From: Saccoglossus kowalevskii
Lineage: Eukaryota > Hemichordata > Enteropneusta > Harrimaniidae
NCBI RefSeq assembly: GCF_000003605.2
Contig: NW_003156740.1
Location: 5,696 to 31,230 of the forward strand
DNA length: 25,535 bases
Direction: 5' to 3'
The position numbers were made by a program, and so were the translations under genes. The stretch's first letter is position 1. Each line of letters begins with the position of its first letter. A model generated the notes under the pieces. That model was given only the letters and a program-made list of their open reading frames with translations, made no database searches and was not told the DNA's origin. Positions 10,862 through 20,008 of the stretch are shown here, piece by piece.

Positions 10862-12632
10862 GTACGTAATAAAAATGCATGCTCATAACCATTGATGTTT
10901 TTGTATCACAACGTAGCGGGCGAATGGAAACATGAATATTGTCCGAGAATGAAGGATCCACGTTCATGTACAATAATACGTTACAAGTTTTTATAGGCGC
11001 ATATCGATTTAAATGATCCTAGTGTTAAAATACAAACACACGGAAAAGGATAGATAGTGTTTATAAGTTCCTACAAATGTATTTTGATCTGACATGAAGC
11101 ACTGAGTAGATTCTAAAAAAATAAATCAAAGTTACAAGTTTCTGTATTGTTATAACAATTATTTGTTTGTAACGATTGTTTATTTATACATGTGGGTCTA
11201 CAACGCCTCTTGGGTCGGTCTGTAGTCTTTGTGATGATATTTTAGTAATTTCTCGAATATTTGAATCCTTCGAATCAGTTTTGAAACGGTTTATTGTGAG
11301 TGTTAAATGAACATATTATCGATTTGTGATATTTTCGTTAGTTTATGTGCGATACCATCTAGCGTCGAGCATTTGTGTTACGCAAGTCTGTGGAAGAAAT
11401 CATAGCTTTTCTGTGTCGACAAAATACTGATATCCGAAAATAAGAACACCGAATTATCAGAAATGACTGAAATAGAATCACAACGACTTAAGACAGACAC
11501 AAGATGAGATATAATGGTGGTGAGCTGATGCACTTTCTTGTTATTTTTTGTTTTACTTCATTATCTTAATTTTCATTTTTCTGCATAATATTTTTCAGAC
11601 ATATTGACTGTTGGTATAAAACAGCAGAGGGTCGATTACACTCGGATACCGGGAAATACTGAAATGCATTCTACTAGTAAGAAGGTGAAAAGTGAAAAAC
11701 ATATCATCATATTGGCGGGCAAACGAACAGGGTCTTCGTTCCTTGGAGAAATTTTAAACCAAAATACCAAGGTCATGTACATGTTTGAGCCTCTGTTCCA
11801 CTTTACGGAAAAGGTGCTTAAGGGTGACATGAATCCCGATATATTTGATGCAGAATCTGTCGAATTGGTTGACAGTATATTTAAATGCGATTTTAATAAT
11901 AGTCGTTTTATGACACGCCTGCACCCATTGTTTTGTTCCACTAGTAATGCGCTCTCTAAGTCGGCGTTGTGTGGGAAACATAAGGTGCCAACAGACGATA
12001 TTGTAGTTGAAAACTTTACAAATGTCTGTCGCACGTATTTGTACAAGGCTCTAAAAACGATACGTATATATGATATCGAACTCCTGCGGTCGCTGGCAGT
12101 AGATCCAGCATTGAACTTGAAAATTATACATTTAGTGCGCGATCCAAGGGGAATAATGAACTCACGAGAAAATTTAAATAGTAAAAACTTGGATTTTGAA
12201 AGAAAAGACGTCGAGTGGGACGAAGTTACGGATTTATGCAAGGATATAAAGAAGAATTTAAATATCGTTTCTACGTCTGCGTCTTGGCTAAAAGGTCGTT
12301 ATATGCGAATTAGATACGAGGACGTAGCGAAACACCCTCACTCCAAGGCTGAAGACATTTATGATTTTATTGGTTTAGAAATGCCAACAGAAGTCAAGCA
12401 GTGGATTTCAGAAAACACAAATCAAACAAAAGGAAACCAGTTTAGTAGATCTCGCAACTCTTCTGTTGTAGCAACAAAATGGCGAAACGAGATGCCGTTT
12501 TCGGATATTCTCAGCATACAGAAGAAATGCTCTATCAGTATGGCGTTGCTAGGATACAAAGAGGTTAAATCTCCGACAGATTTAAATGAAGAGACGAACG
12601 TGCTGGGACCATTACCCGATTATTTGAGTTAA
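10738..12632 (+). CDS. Carbohydrate 6-O-sulfotransferase (CHST1-7 family), two exons
   Basis: This is a predicted Golgi type II membrane enzyme that would transfer sulfate from PAPS to the 6-O of Gal, GlcNAc or GalNAc in glycans or glycosaminoglycans. Coding exons are 10738-10861 and 11599-12632, joined across a 737-bp GT/AG intron in phase 1, giving 385 aa. Residues 1-16 are a basic cytosolic tail and about 17-36 a signal anchor. The catalytic domain has a 5'-phosphosulfate loop GKRTGSSF (residues 82-89), MYMFEP soon after, a 3'-phosphate loop LVRDPRGIMNSR (220-231), and a family-typical C-terminus (SRNSSVVATKWR... MALLGYKEV). Four Asn-X-Ser/Thr sequons fit a lumenal domain. Length matches the shorter CHST members. 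Which CHST paralogue it is, and so its exact acceptor sugar, cannot be told from this sequence. Confidence 0.9.
10862..11598 (+). other. Sulfotransferase intron 1
   Basis: This 737-bp intron has GTACGT at its 5' end and a pyrimidine-rich TTTTTCAG at its 3' end. It is AT-rich. A mini-frame ATGGTG followed by GTGAGC at 11514-11525 resembles a start plus donor but is out of phase with exon 2. Confidence 0.7.
11599..12632 (+). CDS. Sulfotransferase exon 2 (entire catalytic domain)
   Basis: The acceptor is TTTTTCAG|AC at 11591-11600. The frame is open from there to TAA at 12630-12632. Read without splicing, the first in-frame ATG is at 11664 and an in-frame TAA lies at 11586-11588, which would give a protein with no membrane anchor; this supports joining to exon 1. 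Both PAPS loops and the conserved C-terminus lie in this one exon, an arrangement common in this family. Confidence 0.93.
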
Positions 12633-12909
12633 ACATCGCCTTACGTTGGGTATTATCGATTTGAACAAGAACATTCGTAACATAAAGGTGAATAATTGTT
12701 TCATATGCCAAACGTTATCACAACATTTTTCCCCGAGACCTCTAGCCAATCTGTAATTCCATATATTTTTCCACAATTAACACAGAACGGATAAAAAAAA
12801 TACATACAAATTAAAAATGTGGCGCTGAATGGTTAGAATAACCCGGAGCCGACGCCATATTATTATGTGGAAGAAAGTAGTTTCTGTTTCATGCTTATCA
12901 CAAAGCGAA

Positions 12910-12915
12910 AATAAA
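12910..12915 (+). terminator. Candidate polyadenylation signal of the sulfotransferase
   Basis: AATAAA lies about 280 bp downstream of the stop codon at 12632, inside the convergent intergenic gap. It is the first canonical hexamer I find after the stop on this strand. Confidence 0.5.
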
Positions 12916-13327
12916 GCATGTAAATACATTCTTCACGTATGATTGTATCTAGTTATACTAAATTGGAAATCGTTAAAAAACGGGATACAATTCCACTATT
13001 ACGTGTTTTACGGTTGTCATCATGGATAACCACACTGTAGTCAAGAATGGGTGGGTGAGTCATGCTCATATTCCTCACGGATCTCTCGAACGGTTTCATT
13101 TATTGAATGGCTTCAGCATGGTAATATCGTGGTTATAAGCCGGTAGTTACGTAACACTGTCACAAAGTACTGCGTAATGCTCGTAAAAGGTAACGTGAAA
13201 GACGTTGTATTATTTGATTCACCCATAATTGGCCTCTAGAGGGCGAATGCTACAAGGATAGAAATGTGACTAGTCATACTGTGACATTCCATGATGAATA
13301 GTGCATAAATGCAAAGTATGCTTTTGT

Positions 13328-13333
13328 TTTATT
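13328..13333 (-). terminator. Candidate polyadenylation signal of AGPAT
   Basis: TTTATT on the plus strand is AATAAA on the minus strand, about 400 bp beyond the AGPAT stop. A second candidate, TTTATT at 13099-13104, would extend the 3' untranslated region by about 230 bp. Confidence 0.4.
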
Positions 13334-13736
13334 TAAGTAAGAGCTCTGATTAAGCATGAGCAAACTATAAAGTACAGATAAGTTTTTAATTGTAAACTTG
13401 CAAAAAAAAAACATTGATAAAATAGAATAGATTCAATTTGAATGTAGTGTTCGGGAATAGGGTAAAAAATAAAGTTGTTTACTTGGACTTGAGTCACAAT
13501 GTATTTGACTAAACATGCAACACGCTACACAAACGGTAGAATGACGCGATGTCGGTAAACGGTACCGAATTATAATTTTACAACTTTCCAGGTGCTATCT
13601 CAAGCACTGGTGCCGTATATACGGTATTCGGTTCTGTACTTTTGGGGGCGCTATACCTACAGGATTGGTTGTTCTAGGAAGCTGACAAACGACCATTAGA
13701 TGTTATTCCATGCAGTTACGTGACGGTGTAAATTTC

Positions 13737-13882
13737 TCAGTCTTTCTTCGTGGCCTTTTTTGGTGACGTTTCTCTATATGTTTTTAACATGACTTCCCTC
13801 ACTTCGTCTGAGAGTTCCTGGACATCAGAAAGTTTTCTGCCTTTGGTACTTATTGGAGGTAGAATAGTCATTGTAAATTCAA
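13737..13882 (-). CDS. AGPAT1/2-like: AGPAT exon 6 (C-terminus and stop)
   Basis: The acceptor is ATTTTTTTCAG|TTG at 13885-13880. The first two bases complete a Val codon. The exon encodes [14 protein letters not shown] and onwards, matching the family's VRVLPPVPT-type block, and ends SPKKATKKD then TGA at 13739-13737. Confidence 0.88.
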
Positions 13883-16800
13883 CTGAAAAAAATATATGAT
13901 GACAATGCGTGCATTACATTTGTGATGAGTTGTGTTTTTCGAGTTCACATGAAAAACTAGTTTTCACTTCAATCACCAGGACTTGAGCTGTGGTGTCATT
14001 AGGCTCAGTCATACAACAACATTAACGATAAGCAGCGAGGATCTGTGGAAAGTGTTGAATATTCATGAGGGTCAGAAAAATCCCAGCATGCAGAGCGTTA
14101 TGCAGATTTGCGTTTTGGTGTAACCAACGAACTAGGACTAACAAGATCTCGAGCCAATTTGCGACTATCATTCAGTTCGTGATTCAAACAAATATTTTCA
14201 ACCAGAAATGGTAATCATAGTTTCACACTGATGACCAATCACGTTACTATGACCACGTGATATCTTACCTGGTTGAAATAGATATTCCTTGGGATTGTAA
14301 CTGTCTTTGTAGTTGGAAAACACCACAGGTACAATAGGAATCTGAGTAGCAAAGTAAATACACAATGATGCGTTATATATCGATTGTGTTATTTCGAAAT
14401 ACCATGGTATCATTACAATTCTTACTGTGACAATATTTAGATCCCAAGGCGATAATTCAAAACTATCGTCTAGGAGAATGATTGTCAGTTACCTCTAGCT
14501 CAGTTATTCACGAGTACTGGTAACCAATCACATTGTTGCGGGATCGTAAACCTTCGCACATTATCCTAGAGTGGTCAACTTACTGTTCTGGGCGAAATCA
14601 AAGAACATACTAGCCACAGTCAAATTACCGACCTGAATGACATGTATATTTTATCACGAACATCAGAACTTTCAAATGAGAATAATTTAAAGGACGGTAG
14701 TCGTCGCGCCACGCATTCGCGAGATATATGGGTCTCATATAAACGAGTACAAACTGAGACGTTACCAAGCTTCAATTAGGTATTCTTTTAGGTGATTGGA
14801 AGGTGTGAAGGAGCCTCCGGCGGTAATTAGTGCAGTCGCGCCCTGGTCAAACCTCATACTTGTGATTCCATTAAAAGAGCGCGTTGGATTGTGGGAAAAT
14901 CAATGTTTATCAACACAAATGTCGCACATGCGCAGCGCGACGACTGTCACCCTAAAAGCTGATTTTGTCCATTTCACCGGGGTACAGGATAATACGAGAA
15001 CTAGGCTTGATTAGTCACGGTGTGTTTTCACCTTTTTACAATGTGTTTAACAGTCTTGCGATTCCAATACAGAGACGTAGTTTCTCTGATTATCATGTCA
15101 GTATACACGGTATATATTCTGCTTCTACTGGCACGCGGTAGTCGACATAAACTCACTCCGTGGTAGAAACGAATTCAAGCGGTGGTCGAAATAATTCACT
15201 CGGTTGTAGAAACGAACTCAATCGGTAGTAGACACGAACTTACTCGGAATATAGAAACGAATTCAATCAGTAGTAGAAAATAATTCACTCGGTCGTAGAA
15301 ACGAACTCAAATTTGCAGTAGACACAAAATTAATCGGTAGTAGGCACGAACTCACTCGGTTGTAGACACGATCTTACTCGGGATTAGGATAAGCACTCAC
15401 TCGGTAGTAGACACAAACTCACTCGGAACGAAGACACGAATTCACTCGGTAGTAGAAAAGAATTCACTCGGTTGTAGAAACGAACTCAATCGGCAGTACT
15501 CGGGATTAGAACACAGGCTCACTCGGTAGGCATGCACTCACTCGGTAATAGATATAAATTCACTCTGTAGTAGAAACGAACTCACTGGTAATAGACACGA
15601 AATTACTCGGGATTAGACACGAGCTAACTCGGTAGGCACGTACTCACTCGGTAGTAGACACGAAATTACTCGGGATTAGACACGAGCTAACTCGGTAGGC
15701 ACGTACTCACTCGGTAGTAGACACGAAATTACTCGGGATTAGACACGAGCTAACTCGGTAGGCACGTACTCACTCGGTAATAGACACGACATTTACTCGG
15801 TATTAGACACGAGCTAACTCGGTAGGCACGTACTCACTCGGTAATAGACACGAAATTTACTGGAGATTAGACACGAGCTAACTCGGTAGGCACGTACTCA
15901 CTCGGTAGTAGACACGACATTTACTCGGTATTAGACACGAGCTAACTTGGTAGGCACGTACTCACTCGGTAGTAGACACGACATTTACTCGGTATTAGAC
16001 ACGAGCTAACTTGGTAGGCACGTACTCACTCGGTAGTAGACACGAAATTTACTCGGTATTAGACACGAGCTAACTCGGTAGGCACGTACTCACTCGGTAG
16101 TAGACACGACATTTACTCGGTATTAGACACGAGCTAACTTGGTAGGCACGTACTCACTCGGTAGTAGACACGACATTTACTCGGTATTAGACACGAGCTA
16201 ACTCGGTAGGCACGTACTCACTCGGTAATAGACACGAAATTTACTCGGGATTAAACACGAGCTAACTCGGTAGGCACGTACTCACTCGGTAGTAGACACG
16301 AAATTACTTGGTACTTAGTAATAGGTGGAATGATATAGTATGGCGTTAAAATTAAACTTTGATCATGAAAAATAGAACAGACACGTACCTGGGCTTGTAT
16401 TGCAACATAGAACGCTCCTTTCTTGAATGGCAGCATATCCAGGTCTGTACTAGTACTACGTGTGCCTTCAGGGTACATCCATACACTGGTCTGAATACAA
16501 TAACAATGAAAATGCGACGACTAGTGAAATCTGGATCAGTTTGACGGATGTGTCGTTCATTTGCATATATTATACGTCATTTTGTATGTAATGCCATAAA
16601 ACTGACAAGAAAAAAGTCGGATGGACCGTCGCTTTAATGAAGATAACGTTTGCAAATTAATAAATATACGAAATGTAATAAAGCCATTATCAATAGTGTT
16701 TGATATGAGATTGGGTGTTATATTGTTTATATTTATATTATTAGTTACTCTGGTCCTTTTTTAAAGTGGGGTAATTTTAGTCAAGAAAAACTTCTTGTCA

Positions 16801-19800
16801 CGTGTCATTGAACAGTTGATTATGTGTTCCTGGGAACAGGAAAGTTGAGTGGGTGACTAATATTATTTAGGTGGTCATATTCAGCAGACTTAATAACATT
16901 AAATGATCTTATCGCATTTATATATATATATATATATTGTGCCAGGCGACAGTTCCGGACATTGAGTGTCACTGTTGTCTCTCCTGACTTTTTTTCTGTA
17001 AATGCAAATTGCAAGTGCTAGTGACGACACATAGATTTTATCGCATTTACGATATCGTTATCACAACCAGATTTAAAAAATGAAGTGGGGTAGTTTCCCA
17101 CGAGATACTGTGTGAAGTCTGAAGATTTGCGCCGTGGGGCGGGTCGCGGTCATGTCTTCGATACAGAAAATGTGATACCAATTTTACCTTTGCTTACATA
17201 TCAGATCACTCGGTCCCGATATCAAAAGTTATACTATTATGGCAATGTGAAGGACTTAGTTACACGGAGATTTTTTTAATTTCGGCTTATCCGTACTATT
17301 CTCACTAGCAAAATGTCCGAATATTGGGCAGTCGGGTGGGACTTCCTAGTACTAGTAATTGCCGTTGTCTCTCGCGAAGGGTGATAACATACCCCATAGT
17401 GCTCACTAGTAAAATCATACATCATTGGGTTACCTCTGTTGCGTGAATAAAAACTACAACATTATTCTTGATATTGCTACAGCCAGTAGTTGATGTAATT
17501 TAGTCCATGACATCATTGCACTTAAAAAAAACGGTTATTTTACTTAATCTTTCCTTTAATATAGCTTATGACATATACAATACATACGAGCCCGCGTACA
17601 AATGTATTACAGATTTCACGTAATTTTATGTCAACATTTGGGGACCTAATAATTACTGTCATAATTGCTGTAGTTTGTAATGAGAGCGAGGCTGGGATTT
17701 CAGAAGTACACGCAGACTAAGTGAAGCGCTACAGCCGTTGTGTCCGAAATAGGTCCCATGTGATGATGCTTAAAGGAAATTCAAACGCCGCGCTGTGACG
17801 AAGCTTAAAAAATGCTTTCAGTTTTGTCGCTGAGGGCAGTCTAATTCGGCATGAAATAGAGCTACATCACGGTAAGTAAGTACATGTACAATCATAGACC
17901 CTACTGGAGGGTCTATGGTACAATGTATGTATAATAAATAAATTCTGTAACGTTACCTTTTTCTTTTTAATAATGTTCACAATGTTGTCTGTAGTTTCTT
18001 TGGCGTTGGTGGCGTTGCGCCGGTCAACGAAAATGGTTCCACATAACCACGCCGCAATACCAAAAGTACCTGCGTATAATAACGACTTTTTCGCCACCAT
18101 TGCGCACCGCTGTGGCCATATCTCCATAGCTCCTGTGAAAGAAAGCGTGGTCATGACAACCTGGTTCCCTTGAGATGCAAAAGGCGAATAAAAACAAATA
18201 ACATAGAATTCTATACTTATGGTGACAATTATTGATCAGATCAGAATAGTTATATTTGGGAGAGACACTCACCAATTTGGTCCATAGTACTTTGATGATT
18301 TCCCACCAGTAGACGTGGTTCGTCTGCGTCCAAATAGTGTAGATTTTTTACGTTGGTTTTTACATCAAATATTTCCTTTGTACACAATGTCCTGATCCAA
18401 AAAGTAAACCATCTGGAAATAAAGTAAAAAGTAAAGACCGTCGGATCCTGAAATTTGGTAATCGGGGAGCCGAGGAAATGTTTTTGTCAGCCGAACGGGC
18501 CGGCGCGCGTCTGTCACGCCTCTCCCTAAATCCGCGCATGGTAATGATAAGTCCCTTCCTTAATTTATTTCCTTCGTTCCACCTCCAGTCCCGCCATCCT
18601 TCCCTCCCTCTTCTTCAAAAATAATTTGCCGTTCTTTCGCAACTTGACCTGTTGTTTTGTCTATACTCGTTCCTTCTGTTTTAAGCAAATAGTTGCCAAC
18701 TTAATAAAACAAATGTATTATCATGATATACACATTGCCCCCATGCCCTTCATACATACGGGTAGTTGTCGGCGTAAACAGACCTCCATCGGTGTGCCCA
18801 TGGTGAATGCTATCTTTTTGTGTAAACGTCCTATCGAACAGGGTTCCAAGGTACAAGTGTCACATGACTTGTCAATAAAAGATATTACAGACCAGGGTTT
18901 GTTAACAATAAGTTCAGTAAAAATATCTGTTGACCTATATTTTAATAATAGGATGAGGTAAACAGTATCGCCCACAATGTCACGTGTTTTATATTTCGCT
19001 ATTTGATGGAAATAACAGTCAATGAGTGTCATTGGTTAATTTCTTCTCGTAAAGACGTCAGTATCGGGTCGTCAGTCTCCATCGTTGATTGCCAATATAC
19101 AGTAATTGGTTATCTTCATCTCTGCTCGTCGCACTCATCGTGTATGCAAATTTTACTTAATTTCAGAGTAGCGTACAGGTGCAAAAATCTAACCAATCAT
19201 AAGACGACTTTATAGAATTCAGGTGAGAAGGTCTTATTAAATTGGACTTTGTCGCACAAGAGATTATAACGCCCTTTTGCTGCCAATTGACAACGTTGGG
19301 ATTTCGCCATTTCATGCGCGCCTGTGGGAGGGACGAATTGCAAATGATTTTCGTGCTTGCACTTCCGTTTCTACCATTGAAATGCGCTACATTACATGTA
19401 TGGATTACTAGTATTGTGAGTGTACAATGAACATGACGGTTAGTAGGGTCACTAACCAATCACCGAACATTCTCGACGTGGGACGAGCGCTAGTCGGTAA
19501 TCGTTCTCGTCTTGTTCGTCTTTAATGTTCGCTGTAATGTCCGGGTTCAATGCAGTTTAGTGTGACTGCTAAAGAGACACGTTGGTCGTATACTCAGGCC
19601 ATGATAGGTTAAGTGTGTACACGGAGTGAGCGTTATATACTCACCTTGTATTAGCTGGATGGAATGGTTTCCACACGGCGCAAGGTATAACAAAAACACC
19701 CAATACTGCATACCATAAATTTATCAAGACGTTTTTGACGTGGTAATGTATTACCCGGCTCAATTGGCAAAGTATATACAATAAGAACACACTGCCAGCA

Positions 19801-19832
19801 ATTAGACCGGCAATCCATTGTAGACAATTCAT
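13737..19832 (-). CDS. AGPAT1/2-like: 1-acyl-sn-glycerol-3-phosphate acyltransferase (AGPAT1/2-type), six exons
   Basis: This ER membrane enzyme transfers an acyl chain from acyl-CoA to lysophosphatidic acid, giving phosphatidic acid for glycerolipid synthesis. Coding exons on the minus strand are 19832-19645, 18412-18273, 18132-17957, 16490-16389, 14341-14269 and 13882-13737. Splice phases 2, 1, 0, 0, 1 all agree and give 274 aa, close to human AGPAT1/2 (about 280). Motif I is NHQSTMD (101-107; His102 and Asp107 the catalytic pair), motif II GTIFVDR (141-147), motif III EGTR (176-179, phosphate binding), motif IV VPVV (206-209). Hydrophobic segments lie at about 5-23, 38-54 and 132-145. The C-terminus is Lys-rich. 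AGPAT1 and AGPAT2 split within vertebrates or cannot be told apart here, so the symbol is generic. Confidence 0.93.
13883..14268 (-). other. AGPAT intron 5
   Basis: This 386-bp intron runs from GTAAGA to TTTTTTTCAG in phase 1. No repeat or open frame of note was found. Confidence 0.8.
14269..14341 (-). CDS. AGPAT1/2-like: AGPAT exon 5 (motif IV)
   Basis: The acceptor is GCTACTCAG|ATT, phase 0, and the donor CCAG|GTAAGA, phase 1. Its 24 codons read [19 protein letters not shown] and onwards, with the VPVV membrane-associated motif IV continuing directly from exon 4 IQAQ. Confidence 0.92.
14342..16388 (-). other. AGPAT intron 4, over half satellite DNA
   Basis: This 2047-bp phase-0 intron contains the 1.2-kb satellite at 15132-16316. 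The remaining part, 14342-15131, has a 72-codon plus-strand frame (14796-15014) with no recognised similarity and several more CpG-containing patches. Confidence 0.8.
15132..16316. repeat. Satellite with 63/64-bp higher-order units built from ~21-bp subunits
   Basis: The basic text is a ~20-21-bp unit, CACTCGGTAGTAGACACGAA. From 15132 to about 15600 the monomers are diverged and irregularly ordered. From about 15600 to 16316 they are locked into a trimer: one subunit with GTAGTAGACACG, one with GATTAGACACGAG, one with CTAACTCGGTAGGCACG. The distance between successive GATTAGACAC copies is 63 bp (15611 to 15674), or 64 where ACATTTACT replaces AATTACT. I count 11 trimer copies by the GAGCTAACT landmark. 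It has no coding frame. Confidence 0.95.
16389..16490 (-). CDS. AGPAT1/2-like: AGPAT exon 4 (motif III, EGTR)
   Basis: The acceptor is TGTATTCAG|ACC, phase 0, and the donor CCCAG|GTACGT, phase 0. The 34 codons include [10 protein letters not shown] and [16 protein letters not shown], the phosphate-binding motif III and its usual continuation. A downstream alternative AG (ACCAG) would be out of frame. Confidence 0.93.
16919..16937. repeat. (TA)n microsatellite
   Basis: About nine TA dinucleotides in intron 3 of AGPAT. Confidence 0.9.
17893..17917. repeat. Perfect 10-bp hairpin, related to one at 22219-22261
   Basis: CATAGACCCT (17893-17902) and AGGGTCTATG (17908-17917) are exact reverse complements with a 5-nt loop, extended imperfectly by TACATGTACAAT on the left and GTACAATGTA on the right. 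Similar text recurs at 22219-22261. Confidence 0.7.
17957..18132 (-). CDS. AGPAT1/2-like: AGPAT exon 3 (motif II)
   Basis: The acceptor is TCTTTCACAG|GA and the donor AAAAAG|GTAACG. The exon completes a Gly codon, then gives 58 codons starting [16 protein letters not shown], with the hydrophobic [16 protein letters not shown] segment carrying motif II. It ends in four consecutive Lys codons just before the donor. Confidence 0.92.
18133..18272 (-). other. AGPAT intron 2
   Basis: This short 140-bp phase-1 intron has the canonical ends GTGAGT and TTTCACAG. Confidence 0.88.
18273..18412 (-). CDS. AGPAT1/2-like: AGPAT exon 2 (catalytic motif I)
   Basis: The acceptor is TTTATTTCCAG|A and the donor is ATTG|GTGAGTG. 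The exon encodes 46 full codons plus one base at each end, ending in [13 protein letters not shown], which contains the NHX4D catalytic motif. It has no long open frame of its own, so it shows up only through splice sites and frame. Confidence 0.9.
18413..19644 (-). other. AGPAT intron 1 (proximal form)
   Basis: This 1232-bp phase-2 intron runs from GTGAGTAT to TTTATTTCCAG. It contains the CpG-dense patch and a block (18841-18985) duplicated near 22865-23037. Frames of about 100 codons on both strands overlap this duplicated block but have no recognised similarity. Confidence 0.75.
18430..18540. promoter_or_regulatory. CpG-dense patch immediately upstream of AGPAT exon 2
   Basis: Line 18481-18540 alone holds about nine CpGs, including GGCCGGCGCGCG at 18498-18509, in otherwise AT-rich CpG-poor DNA. 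A pyrimidine-rich stretch on the plus strand follows to about 18616. It lies in intron 1, just upstream of exon 2. It could be an internal regulatory element or an inserted foreign fragment; no promoter motif was recognised. Confidence 0.35.
19645..19832 (-). CDS. AGPAT1/2-like: AGPAT proximal exon 1 (N-terminal membrane segment)
   Basis: ATG at 19832-19830 is the first after an in-frame TAA; reading [13 protein letters not shown] the exon encodes 62 codons plus two bases. It carries two hydrophobic stretches separated by a basic YHVKN linker, as in AGPAT N-termini. The donor is ACAAG|GTGAGTAT, phase 2. A near-identical copy lies at 23379-23192. Confidence 0.88.
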
Positions 19833-19980
19833 GTGTACCGCCAGTGGTTATACGTAGCGTTACCAACAACGTCCCCTATACGTGTGATCGCAAAACAACT
19901 GAGTAACGTCGAAAGGTTCACAGTCCACGGATGTATGGTTTAAGGTATTACGTTTGACCCATATTAACCGACAGACTCGT

Positions 19981-20008
19981 ATAATATATCTCGTATGATG
20001 TGACGTCA
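19981..20008 (-). promoter_or_regulatory. Candidate proximal AGPAT promoter: CRE plus TATA-like
   Basis: TGACGTCA, a perfect cyclic-AMP response element palindrome, is at 20001-20008. GATATATTAT (minus strand, 19990-19981) follows it in the direction of transcription. A start about 30 bp further on would give a 5' leader of about 120 nt before ATG 19832. The same order of motifs, with a changed CRE, is kept in the distal copy. Confidence 0.4.

Larger units (their letters stand above)
12633..13736. other. Convergent intergenic gap between the sulfotransferase and AGPAT
   Basis: About 1.1 kb separates the two stop codons, so both 3' untranslated regions must lie here. It contains AATAAA signals for each strand, a weak CTCF-core-like match near 13232-13245 (CTCTAGAGGGCG), and a perfect 12-bp palindrome CCGTATATACGG at 13613-13624. 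No open frame of interest was found. Confidence 0.6.
16491..17956 (-). other. AGPAT intron 3
   Basis: This 1466-bp phase-0 intron holds a (TA)n run at 16919-16937 and a hairpin element at 17882-17925. Two short frames on either strand (61 and 64 codons) have no recognised similarity. Confidence 0.8.

Noticed and set aside
11514-11525. ATGGTG|GTGAGC as an alternative first exon of the sulfotransferase
   Set aside because: Its phase 0 end joined to the exon 2 acceptor would read into a stop (ACA TAT TGA); the 10738-10861 exon has the correct phase and an anchor sequence.
11636-12241. 201-codon minus-strand open frame
   Set aside because: It is the antisense shadow of the sulfotransferase exon, which has clear family motifs on the plus strand.
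14796-15014. 72-codon plus-strand frame in AGPAT intron 4
   Set aside because: It runs antisense to the intron and has no recognised similarity or flanking exons.
15132-16316. CRISPR-like array
   Set aside because: The repeats are head-to-tail without unique spacers, and the array sits in an intron of an animal gene; it is a satellite.
18626-19032. Overlapping ~100-codon frames on both strands in AGPAT intron 1
   Set aside because: They lie in intronic DNA, the corresponding duplicate block near 22865-23040 does not keep either frame open, and no domain is seen.
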